From Corinectria fuckeliana (lineage: Eukaryota > Ascomycota > Sordariomycetes > Hypocreales > Nectriaceae), in the NCBI GenBank assembly GCA_019137255.1, contig WPDH01000080.1:62001-126000 (forward strand): a stretch of 64,000 nt of DNA. Direction: 5' to 3'. Below, in pieces: positions 43,080 to 53,560 of this stretch. Numbering within the stretch: the stretch's first letter is position 1; the number at the start of each line of letters is the position of its first letter. Made by a program: the position numbers and the translations under genes. The notes under the pieces were generated by a model. It had not been told where the DNA came from. It did no database searches and was given only the letters and a program-made list of their open reading frames with translations.

Positions 43080-44579
43080 ATGACCACGACCCTCACCACG
43101 GCCGAGTCTCAGACTCGTCGTCGCAAGAACTACCACGAGGCTGATGTCGTCGTCGTCGGCGCCGGCGTCTTTGGTTGTGCCGTCGCATTCGCGCTCGCCA
43201 ACCAGGGCCGCTCCGTCCTGCTTCTCGAGCGCTGGCTGAAGGAGCCCGATCGCATCGTCGGCGAGCTGCTCCAGCCCGGCGGCATCGCCGCCCTCGAGAA
43301 GCTGGGCCTCGGCCACACCCTCGACGACATCGACGCCGCCCCCTGCTACGGCTACACCGTCATCTACCACGGCGAGCCCGTCATGATTCCCTACCCCAGC
43401 CTCGACGAGAACGGCCAGGTCCCCAACGCCTGGGGCGGCAGCAACAAGCCCGGCAACAAGAAGCAGGTCGGCCGCGGCTTCCACCACGGTCGCTTCATAA
43501 CCCAGCTGCGCAAGGCATGCCACGACCACAAGAACATCACCGTCGTGGAGACCGAGGTGGTCAAGACGGTGCACGGCGACCAGACCGAACAGATCCTCGG
43601 CGTCGAGAGCCGCACCACCAACAAGGAGACGGGTGCCAAGGAGCCCGACTACTACTTCGGCCAGCTGACCATCATCGCCGACGGCTACGACTCCAAGTTC
43701 CGCAAGCAGGTCCTCGGAACCCGCCCCAACGTCTGCTCCAGGTTCTATGCCCTCGAGCTCATAGACTGCGACCTCCCGGCGCCCGGCCACGGCCATGTCA
43801 TCATCGGCAACGCCTTCCCCGTCCTCCTCTACCAGATCGGCACCCACGAGACCCGCGCCCTCATCGACGTGCCGCAAGACCTCCCCGAGGCCTCAACCGC
43901 CAACGGCGGCGTCCGTGGCTACATCCAGAAGCACGTCCTGCCTGCGCTCCCCGAATCCATTCGACCCTCCGCCGAGAAGGCCCTCGCAGACGGCAAGATC
44001 CCCCGCAGCATGCCCAACAGCTGGCTGCCGCCCTCGCGCCAGACCGCCAACGGCATGATCCTCCTCGGCGACGCCATGAACATGCGCCACCCGCTCACGG
44101 GCGGTGGCATGACCGTCGCGTTCAACGACGTCGTGGTCCTCGCCGAGCTGCTGCACCCGGACCGCATACCTAACCTCGACAACCCCGCCGCCATCAACGC
44201 TGCCATCAACGACCTCTACTGGCGGCGCAAGTCCTTTACCGGCATCATCAACGTCCTCGCTCAGGCGCTGTACGCCCTCTTCGCCGCCAATGACCGCCAG
44301 CTCCGCGCCCTCCAGCTCGGCTGCTTCGAATACTTCCGCCGTGGCGTCATTGACGGTCCATGTGGCCTCCTCGCCGGCGTCATCCACCGGCCTTCGGTCC
44401 TCTTCTACCACTTCTTCACTGTCGCTTTCCTCGCCATTTGGATCAACTGCTGCGCTGTCGTCGGAGGCAGCTTCTTCGGCTTCCTCTGGGCCCCGCTCGC
44501 CCTTATCGATGCTGTCCTCATCCTTTGGAAGGCCTGCATCGTCTTTCTCCCCATCATGTGGCGCGAGGGCTTCAGGTGA
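43080..44579 (+). CDS. ERG1: Squalene epoxidase (squalene monooxygenase)
   Basis: Single exon, 499 aa, starting at MTTTLTT in an ACCATGA context. Reaction: squalene plus O2 and NADPH gives 2,3-oxidosqualene, the first oxygen step of ergosterol synthesis, in the ER and lipid droplets; target of terbinafine. Seen: N-terminal FAD-binding Rossmann motif DVVVVGAGVFGCAVAFALA (about residues 22-40) and LLLERWLKEPDRIVGELLQ; the GD motif ADGYDSKFRK; the second FAD box LLGDAMNMRHPLTGGGM (about residue 328) and NDVVVLAELL; FEYFRRGVIDGPCGLLAG; and C-terminal hydrophobic segments (FFTVAFLAIWINCCAVVGG). Codons are strongly C-ending, as in highly expressed genes, which creates long antisense open frames that are artefacts. 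The gene is intronless here. Confidence 0.96.
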   Translation: MTTTLTTAESQTRRRKNYHEADVVVVGAGVFGCAVAFALANQGRSVLLLERWLKEPDRIVGELLQPGGIAALEKLGLGHTLDDIDAAPCYGYTVIYHGEPVMIPYPSLDENGQVPNAWGGSNKPGNKKQVGRGFHHGRFITQLRKACHDHKNITVVETEVVKTVHGDQTEQILGVESRTTNKETGAKEPDYYFGQLTIIADGYDSKFRKQVLGTRPNVCSRFYALELIDCDLPAPGHGHVIIGNAFPVLLYQIGTHETRALIDVPQDLPEASTANGGVRGYIQKHVLPALPESIRPSAEKALADGKIPRSMPNSWLPPSRQTANGMILLGDAMNMRHPLTGGGMTVAFNDVVVLAELLHPDRIPNLDNPAAINAAINDLYWRRKSFTGIINVLAQALYALFAANDRQLRALQLGCFEYFRRGVIDGPCGLLAGVIHRPSVLFYHFFTVAFLAIWINCCAVVGGSFFGFLWAPLALIDAVLILWKACIVFLPIMWREGFR

Positions 44580-45170
44580 TGCGCTCACAGTCTTGCACCG
44601 ATTTCGCTCCATGCCGATGCAGGAGGCACAGTCGGGAGTCAGGGGTTCGACATTGGGGTACGGGGAGGATGATTGGCGCGAGCTGTGGCGTTTGGGGGAG
44701 CTTGGTTGGCTTTCTGCGTAAAACGACAATGAACGAATTTATAAGATTCGATAGCCCCCCTGCCCTCTCCCTTTTGGCAAGGGATGGGGGGGATTTCACT
44801 CCAGTACATATGACCCTTTTTTGTTCATGCATGATGCCAGGTTTTCAGACAAAAGGAGAGAAGGAGTAGGGGCATGGGCAGCGATTTCGTATTTTCATGG
44901 TTGTATATCTTGGATTGACACATTCTTTGCTATGATGTTGTAATCAACAGATATATGTTAATAATAATGCAACAACATTTGCCACTTCAAGTCCTGACAA
45001 GGCAACTCCCCGACGTCACGTTAAATAGCCACATGAGAGAACAGTTTGGGGTCTTTGGACAGATTCATTAGTTTCGTTTCTCTCTCTGATCATGCCCGAG
45101 ACACTTCAGGCCAAATCGACCAGCATCCTATGCAAACATCCTCAGTCTCGCACGGCAAACGACACCTCCC
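44580..45170. other. Convergent 3' intergenic region ERG1 / ALG5
   Basis: 591 bp, AT-richer towards 44880-45000 (ATATATGTTAATAATAATGC), where both transcripts probably end. No gene is seen. Confidence 0.5.
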
Positions 45171-46545
45171 TTACGTCAACCGGCGTCGATACACGCCAAC
45201 CATCCAGCTGGCGCGCAACACAGCGAGGCCAATAGCCATCTTGATGCTGTCCTGGATGACGTTGAGCTTGCTCCCGCCGACCTCGTGCCACTCGATGGGC
45301 ACCTCCGCGACCTTGATACCGGGGCTGGTGCCGATAACACTGCCGTCGCTGCCAAGGATGGGAGTAGCTGGGGCGGACTCGGAGAGCATGAGCATCTCGA
45401 TGTCGAAGATCCAGCCCTCGGTGTGCATGTAGGGGATGATGTGCGGGAGGGACGCGCGGGAAAAGAGCTTGAAGCCGCACTGGGTGTCGCGGATGCGAGA
45501 GGTGGCGGGAGGCGTGAGGATCATTAGGATAAGGTGGAAAGATCGCATGAGAAAGTTGCGCAGGGCCGAGCGCTAAGAAAAGGAATGTCAGCAAGGGCAG
45601 ACTGAGGCGATTATGCAGTAGGGCTTGAAGCATACCTTGACAACAGCCTCGCTACCGACGAGGTGGGCGCGGCTACCGATAGCCACGCCTCGATGAGAGC
45701 CATCAACAACTTCCTCACACCCCTCAATCAATTTTCCAACATCGCAGAACCGCGATGCTCCGTCCGCGTCCGCGAATAGGACGTACTCGCCCCTAACATG
45801 GCGGAACCCGTGGGTTACACCACCTCCCTTGCCGCGGTTCTTCTCCAGCGTCACAACCCTCAGGATGTCGTGCAGGCCGTTGTCCTTGGCGAATTGAAGC
45901 ACCACATCCACCGTCTTGTCTCGGCTCCCATCGTTCACTAGAATAATCTCATAGCCACCCAGGTCCTCCTTTGGCGCATTGCGCATGTGTCGCTTAGAAG
46001 TCGGGCTCGTCGCGGCGGTGTTAGCGTGCGCGGAGCGGCCAAAGTGCTCGTCCAGATAGGGGACGGCCTCCTCGAGCGTGGGGATGACGCGGTCTTGTTC
46101 GTTGTAGGCGGGGAACACGACGCTGAGACGCACCTCGGCGGGCTCAATAGGTCCGGCGTCTGGCGTGGGGTATGCTTCGGCGGACTGGACGCCCTGCTCG
46201 CTGAGATGGCGCTCGGCCAGCCAGCGGTCGTACCAGCACGGGAGAGGCAGGGCTTGGGTTCGTCCAGTCGTGGGATGGCTGGTGATGTAGGTCTTTTCGG
46301 AGGGTAAGACTGGACGGGGTTTGGGCGCGACGAGGTGGAGGAGGGCGAATAGCTAGAAGTCTAGTTAGTCGAGGAGAAGCTCCCAAGGTCCGCGTTGGTT
46401 AGAGAAGCACACTTACGACGAGGAGGGCAAACAGAACGAGCGCGATGAAGAGGGCCAGCAGCATGTGGATGGGCGTCGCCTCAAACCACGCCCAGAGCGG
46501 GCCCAGAAACCTGGAGAGCAGCTCGAGAAAGGACGCGGCGACCAT
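45171..46545 (-). CDS. ALG5: Dolichyl-phosphate beta-glucosyltransferase
   Basis: Three exons, 46545-46417, 46352-45636 and 45572-45171, with introns of 64 and 63 nt (both phase 0), give 415 aa. Reaction: UDP-glucose plus dolichyl phosphate gives dolichyl-phosphate-glucose, the donor for late steps of N-glycan precursor assembly at the ER. Seen: an N-terminal membrane anchor (about residues 27-50, MLLALFIALVLFALL, continuing after intron 1 with LFALLHLVAPK); the GT-A family 2 core VRLSVVFPAYNEQDRV, IILVNDGSRDKT and EKNRGKGGGVTHGF; the DXD-type box VLFADADGAS; and RIRDTQCGFKLFSR with WIFDIEML. This order is typical of ALG5 rather than DPM1, as are the anchor and length. Confidence 0.95.
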
Positions 46546-47752
46546 AGCTGAGGGGTGTTGCCACAAAGAAGAGGGGTGGACGGAAACGAAAGTACAGTTG
46601 AATGCGTGCTGGCAGTCAAGTTGCGCGCATGCGGAAGGACAAAATGCAAATGACGGAAAAGAAAGTAAGGAAAATGTTTAAGAGAGTGAGGGCGATGTGA
46701 GAGGTCGATGCAGGTACGACGTCAGATGCAGCTCGTCACACCCACTCGCTGTAAGGCCACGGAGCCTCTCCTCCTCGCAGGCCGTGCGCGACAGCTCCCT
46801 AAATGGCTGCTAGGGGAAGGTACCTCGCTGAGGTGGTAACTAGTGGGGCTGACATGATGCACGCTCCCTGCCACAGGGACTTGCTTTAGGGGCTCTGGGA
46901 CCTGAATGGCAGCGGCAGTTGGCAGGGTGGTGGGGTGGGGGTTCTGTTTTTGGCTGATCAGGTGTTTCATCTCGGTGGCTTCAATTCAATCTTAAGCAAC
47001 ATGTGTACATTAGGAAGCTTCCAGAATGGCAGTTCCAGCCTGGACAGTCATGAGTGTGAATGGTGGTGGGCAGAAATCTAGAGTAAGTCTGGTAATCTTT
47101 ATTGTGTAGGTCTATCTTGTCAAGTTTCAGTGCTCGACACGGTCTCACAAGTGTTGGTGATTCCCCGAGACATTGACTCAAGGACCACCGGGAATTAAAA
47201 CATGTGTCGTAGTGGAAAGCCACCACGAGCCGCTGCTGCATGCAATGTACAGTGCATGAAAATGCTAGAAACGCCATTAGTTAACTATTCACTCATGTTA
47301 TTTGGGTTATACGACGGTCTACTTTGACTTAATTATATATAGTAATACCCTGAAATTGACTGTTGACTCTCTTCTCGTCTTAGTCAGAGTCGATATGAAC
47401 AAAGACAGCGCAGTTGGGGCATCGGGTTATTGCATCTGGCCATCAGAACGTCAAGTAGGAAAGAGTGAGTGTACAGAGCGAATAGATGTATGATATCTAT
47501 AGCCTGAACAGTACGACGTAAATGAAAATAAAAAGGCCGTAAACAACGTAAAGAGTCGCTAGTCATCTAATCCTAAATCGTCAAAAAGCCAACCGCCATC
47601 CGTTTCACGTGGCGTCTACCAGCGACCAAGTCCCACGTTCTGGACCATCTCGGGCGCTTCATGGCCAGCAGTCCGTCGCCAGACCGCGTTTAATTGTGTT
47701 TCACCCGTCCGTGCATCTTTTCCAGTGTTTCGAACCCCACATCATCCTCTCA
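46546..47752. other. Intergenic region
   Basis: 1.2 kb between the ALG5 start and the stop of the next minus-strand gene. It has normal composition, with short frames only; nothing is recognised. Confidence 0.45.
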
Positions 47753-49114
47753 TTAGACCTCCATTTTGGAGTCCGCCCGCCGATGGTTCCTCCGGAGCAG
47801 CCTGTTACCAGCCTTTGACAGTTTCCAGGGTTTGGACTTGGGTGTCGGTGTCGGCGGGGAAGCCGGCGCCGGAAACGTGTTGACGACGCGATCAGGCGTT
47901 AGCGGAGAGGGTGCGGCGTGTCGCCCTTTGCGGGGAAGACCAAAGTCCAATAGTCCCACGCTGGGATCGATGATCTCCTTCTCTTGATATCGTGTGCGGG
48001 ATGCGCGACGCTGGCTGTTCTCGTCATCTAAGCCCGGAACGCCAGTTCCCATAGGAACGTTGTCAAACTGAAAATCAAAGTCAAGGAGAGAAGCATGAGT
48101 AGGTTCGAGATCAGATCTCGAGAAATCTAGTGGGGCAGACTTGCTGGGCGGTGTCATGGGGCCTGAAGAGTGATGTTTCGTCGAGGTGGGAGTGAGCGTC
48201 GGCAGCGAGGAGACAGACCCTTGCCGTGAGTGCCGCTCCCAAAAACTAGATTGTGCGCTGGGATTGCGCGAATGTGAGTGAGTTGGTGTCCGCTGGGGGC
48301 TTCCAGATATCCCGGCGGGCTGCTTGGGCGGAGTCTGCGTAATGAGCGGTGCATTTTGTCGTGACCGTGTGCCTCGATGGGCGAGTGGCGTGCTGGCGAG
48401 CCTGGCGACCTGCGCCAGGGCGATCCTGTCTACGGATACATCCGATGGGCCTCGGGCGCTCGGGTGCAAACGATGGGGGTGCCCGAGAGCAGTACTCGGT
48501 CGAGATATGGTGTTGGGTTCAGTAGCGTGGACAAGTCGAATGGTTTTGGTCTTGATATCGAGCACGTCCAGGGAGGATCTCGAGCTCCCGGGAGGCGAGG
48601 GTCCTCCTGAAAAGGATATCAATTAGGCTTACGCCGTGATATGTGATCGATACGCCGCCGCAAACGAACCTTTGCTCGATGGGGGGCTGAGGTGCGGCGA
48701 GTAGGGACCGCGGTCGACCTCCTTGCCCTTGAGCGAGATAGATCTCGACGATGGGCTCGTCGCATTGTCGTAGACGGAGGATCCAACGAAGCTGTTCTCG
48801 CGCGGCGGGCCCCCGTTCTCGCTGTCCGAGTATATGCTGCTGGACATGCTGTTGCTGGCGAGGGGCGGGAAGCGCGGGGTGCTCATGTGCATATCTGGAG
48901 AGGTGGCAGTGGTCCGCCTGCGGTTGGCTTCACGTACACGAGCCTTGTCGGCGAGCCGGGCGCTGGGAGGCGCGCTGGCGATGGCATCGCTGGCGGCGTG
49001 GCGGGGAGTGTGTCGGTAGGGCGCAGGCTTAGTCTGCTGTTTTTGCTGACTGACCGCTTCGCTTTGCTCCTTGTTGGGCTGGCGGTCCCGTCTGAAGCGA
49101 CTGAAGATGGACAT
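47753..49114 (-). CDS. Ser/Pro-rich conserved-looking fungal protein, unknown function
   Basis: Two exons, 49114-48670 and 48606-47753, with a 63-nt intron (GTTCGT...TTCAG, phase 1), give 432 aa. The junction reads SPPSSK-GGPSPPGSS. Seen: N-terminus MSIFSRFRRDRQ followed by PYRHTPRHAASDAI, a block that looks conserved; a mostly disordered, Ser/Pro/Thr-rich body with many potential SP/TP phosphorylation sites; LLDFDFQFDNVPMG near residue 330; and a basic C-terminus (RLLRRNHRRADSK). There are no membrane segments or catalytic motifs. It could be a signalling scaffold or cytoskeletal regulator, but nothing in the sequence decides this. Confidence 0.75.
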
Positions 49115-52100
49115 GACTAGTGGAAATGAAAGGTGGTTGGTGGTTGTTCGAAGAGATTGAGGCTGAGGACTTGTTTAAGAGAATGGCCGTGACGAGGTAG
49201 AAGATGGAATGTGAGGGACGAAATGAGCTTTGTCGTGTGCTTTGGGGTGCAGTGGAAAGAGGGGCTTGAGGGGGGTGAATGTGTATGTGACAATTATGGT
49301 TGGAGTTCTCGTTGTGTTGACAGAGTGAAGTATGTAGCTGGAGGTTTCAATGGAGTCTGTCTTGGGAGCAAGGACAGGATTGAGCTTGAGCTTGTGCTTG
49401 TGCTTGTGCTTGCTTAGAATGGAAGAAACGATGGGATTGAAGACACAAATAGGTCAACATATGGGCAATAGATAGGACGCAGTGATCGGATGGCTGAATC
49501 ATGGAGACACAAAGAATTGAGAGAAACGGACTTAGCGGGCTCGCTGGCTAGTGTTGGTGTGGTCCTGTTGGGCGTGTAAGTGAGATGGATCAAGCCGTCT
49601 CGCAACGGGCGTGCGGCACGTCGTGGCGGAGGGGCGATCTGATATGACTCGGGTCTAGGAGAACGTTAGAACAGGAATAGTAGGTGTGGTTGGCGCCACC
49701 GGTTAGATTCAAGGCAGGAAAAGAGCACGGTAGACAATCTTGGCATACTAAGTCGGTAGAGTGTGAGGGAGAGAGAAAGCATGTGGGATCGGTCAAAGAA
49801 TAATAAAGACATCCGCCCTTATGTAAACAACGACACGATTGGGCACGAAGGAGAGGAACAAACCCTGCGCAAAGCTGCAGCGGAAAGACGCAGCTAAAAG
49901 AAAGCCAGCAAGCCAGCTCACCAGAAACACTGGACAGCGAGGGTGGCCGGGGCGGGGGTCATTCTGCGACACGCCAAACAGGGCCCGCTGCTTGGGGAAG
50001 CTCATGGGTTGAGGCGAGAAGTGCCGCCATGCAGCACCCTAGTACTGCACCACTGTTCTTCGTAGCAGGATGCTAATTAGGGCACTCGAGCACTGCATTG
50101 GGCTAGCTGACCTTGCCGCCTTGGGCCTGCATTCAACGCTGGCTATGTTGCCGTGCGACCCAACACCGTGGCCAAGCAACCAACAAGGCCAACGCCAACC
50201 TGTGCTTCCACTTCCTTCGTATTCAAAGTTCCGTTCAGCAGCCTTGGTGCCCGCGCCACTAATTGCCCCCTTCGATTGCAACACATTGCCCCTGTTTCCA
50301 ACAGACTACGTGGATTGACAAGCCATCAGCCATCCGTCAATGCTTTGGCGGGGCCTGATCCGGGCCCTCCGCCGTCTTGAGCTGCGTCGCAACCCTTCCA
50401 ACGCTCTAAAACATGGAGCTCCCCCACCAAGAGCATAAACTATGCAAGTTGAGTATCCCAGTCCCGGTTGCCTGGTTCGTGCTGCGCTGACCTCATCACA
50501 CTGATTTCGCTGCTCGCGCGCCAGGTGGGGGACTAGATCATTCGTCGCGGCTTTCGTGATGTATTCAGAGCCTTTGAAGACGCCGGTGATGGGGAGGAGG
50601 GAAAGAGAGAGAGCCCGGACTGCGGCCCCGCGCTCGGTCCCGCGAGTCCTGTGCTCTTCCGCGACTGCGCTACTACGTAGGTGCAGCCTGGACCCGGATC
50701 CCGGCTGTCTGTCTGCGAGACGTGCTGTACCCGTAGTAACCGACAGGCTTCGGGCACTTCCATGGATGCTTGGCGGTCACGACAGCTGGACCGTGTCCTC
50801 GGCTGTGATAGGTGGTTTGTTGATTCCTACCAAGACCCTAGAGTTTCTTGGTGGTGAACCCGCGATAGCCAACTCGTTCATCCATGTGCACGGCTTCCTG
50901 CTTACAGAGCCGTATCTTTCCACAGCCGTCAAGGCCTCTTTGATCCGCGACCAGGAAGGACCTCGATCGCTACCAGTGGAGCTCTATCGCGGTGTCAGCT
51001 GTTACGGGCCTAGAAGCGCCTCGTGATATCACCATCTCAGCAGTATTAGCGTCCATAGCATCCAGTTCTTATGATCTAGACTTCAGTGGGCACTACCGTT
51101 TCAGCTAGTGAACTATCAATTCACCTATTATTAGCTTTCAAACGGTTCTCCCTCGTGGTTCATCACATTTCACTGTCCCGCAATGGCCGAGGCCCCTTGT
51201 AGATCTGCATCAAGGATGGCTGTTTTTAAGCCACACTGCGCCAATGGCCTCACACGTCTCTCTACTGTTATAGTGAATATTGAATCACGAACGGATGCCA
51301 AGGCCGCAGCTTCTCTCATTCCCTTTCCCACAGGCTCGAATGTCTTGGAATCGTACGATGTTGCTTTAGAGCGAAACAGAACAGGACAAAGAAAAGCAAG
51401 CAGTGTCCCCACCACTCTTCTCCTCTTAGCCTGACTTCAGCTCACTCCATCGACGCTAGAATCTTTAGAAGCCTTCCAAGAAGCGTTAGGAACTAGACTA
51501 CCTTGTTGTCGCGCTGAGAACCTGGCCCAGACCAATTCGAACCCGCCAACCTCGATCGGGATTCCGGAAACTGTGCGTCTCCCCAAAAGCACGACGCCAC
51601 CACGAGGCTGCACTGCGAAACGGTCGGTTCCTACTTTTGGGGTTCCGCAACGCCGCGGTACCTGGACTCGGTCGGTCTATCCGGATTGTGGCTGCATATC
51701 CGTCTGTCCCTGACATTGCGGTGATTGTCACGGGCGCTATTGGCGTTGCACCAGCTCTTGGGGAGTGGCTGTCTCGGCGTTTCTGGCATTACTATTGTGT
51801 GTTTGGCATCGGCTACCGCCCGGGTTTGTCAATAGACCACGCAGCGATGGCTAGTAGTTCTACTCCTTACGAGGAGTACGTATGCCCGGTCTTTCTTAAC
51901 GCCCGCTACCTGAACCAGACCACTCCGAAAGGACCAATAGCGAGAGTGGCTAATCTTTCATTATTGTACTACCTCCGTTCGACACAATATGGCTTAGACC
52001 GCTTATGACTCTGTGTCGTCCTGATTCTGCCGGCTTCTTGTCGTCAAGCTGTCTAGTCTGAAACGCTAGACCCACGATCTACTTAGCCGTGATTCCCGCT

Positions 52101-53560
52101 GAAAGGCTTGCATATGTCTCATATAATTGTGGCACCGACACAGAGAACCTTTCATGCCAAGATGGGTGTAAAGAACCGATTGCATCATTGATGCTATAGG
52201 ACCGTTAGAGTATTTAGCTGACTCGTATATTAACTGATCTTCAACTGGACGAACAAGACGTACCCGCTCAATGTCACTCTTCATTCTTGCTTGCAACTCA
52301 ACTGGCAGGCCATTTGGCATTACTATCCGTCTTGGCAGCGCTAAGTCACCCCGAACCTGAGGATTGCTTAGGGTAAAGTGCATACGCATTGATGCTGATG
52401 ATCAGAGGAACGTGATGACATGCTGGTCGAGGTGTAATGGTTATGAAAGCCATGACATAATAGGCGCGTAGGGTACATTACGCCCTGAGACCCCAGAACC
52501 TCCGGGGTTGAAACATAGAACAACAATGATCTGCCATGTATCTTCCAAGACATATTTGAATTAGGTTCGTAGGGGTTCTTCGCTAAAGTCTACCAATACT
52601 CACTGAGACATGGGTCTTCAACTCTTATGCCATCTTGCATTGCCATGGAAGCATATGAGGATGAACAAGCAGATATCCCAAGCTAAACAAACACGTCTTG
52701 GCCGTGAATATATGATCATAAGTGTGATGCTATGCTTGTGTGGCGCCATCCTCAGCGATACATATCTAACCTTGGGCACGACACGCATTTGTACCCAGCC
52801 GTTGAGATTCGTTTCTTTGGGGCAAGCCTCAACCCATGACGGCAATGTGGCCAAAGCCAGATCACGTGAATATGGCGTGCCGGCACTGGATGCTGATTGG
52901 GCGACAATAGGCCCCAGCCACATACATCGCGTGGCTCAGAGCCGAAAAATGGGAAGGAGCACCCCCCGTCCCCCCCAAGGCCTAAACCCAACACCATCTG
53001 GCAGCCTGGTCACGCGCATTGCCCACCTCATCCGCAATCCTCGCCAGCCTCAAAAGTCCTCACCCATCGGATCCCGATCGCCCGCCCGCCCGCCCGCCCG
53101 CATCTCCACTCGGCCACCGCCTTGCCGCACCCGGCTCCCGTTGTCTTCGTCGCTGTCGCCTTAGCCGCCTCATCGCGCTTTCAACACTCCTACCGTCGCT
53201 GAATCGCGGAACCCCGTCGCTCTGTCCTTCGCCCAACACAAAGCTTGTGGCGTGGCCCCCTCCCCCGATCTCGCGCCGGCCGCCTCGCTCACCCTTGATT
53301 GCATGGCGCATTGAACCGCCTTTGCTTGCTACGCCACTTGACACGCTTTGTCGCTGCGCAGCACACCACCAACCGCGTCCTCTCCAACCCCGACGACTGC
53401 CGCGCCGTGTCCGCGCGCACTGCGAGAAACCGTGGCGGCGCTCACGATCCTGAGTCACACCGAACTCTCGGAGCTGTCTCTGCAGCAGCACCTCGAACTC
53501 GCCCCCGACTTGTCTGCGTACACGACACTCATAACCGTCGAGGCGGACTCCGAACCTTTG
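49115..53560. other. Large gene-poor region upstream of PSY2
   Basis: 4.4 kb without a convincing gene. GC content is ordinary, so this is not RIPed transposon. Frames such as 50556-51026 (+), 51637-52008 (+) and 52066-52389 (-) reach 107-156 codons, but none shows family motifs or a partner exon. A GCTTGT run (about 49385-49410) and a (CCCG)n tract (53079-53100) are present. The last few hundred bp must contain the PSY2 promoter and leader. Lineage-specific genes or ncRNA are possible. Confidence 0.45.
53079..53100. repeat. (CCCG)n tract
   Basis: Five to six perfect CCCG units about 460 bp upstream of the PSY2 ATG. Confidence 0.85.

Noticed and set aside
43002..43877. Long antisense frame over ERG1 (291 codons), plus similar ones at 43893-44729 and a plus-strand frame 43175-44173
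   Set aside because: They mirror the strongly C-ending codons of ERG1; composition is repetitive (Val/Gly/Asp or Arg/Pro/His) and no family resemblance exists.
51520..51560. GGGTTCGAATTGG on the minus strand as a possible tRNA T-arm
   Set aside because: No acceptor stem, A box or anticodon arm can be folded around it.
50533..52389. Several 70-156-codon frames suspected as transposase relics
   Set aside because: No DDE, HTH or other motif, no terminal repeats and no RIP-like composition.
53348..53560. 71-residue extension of PSY2
   Set aside because: It opens with TTG and has no ATG before 53561; the EVH1 domain starts right after MMAQP as in orthologues.
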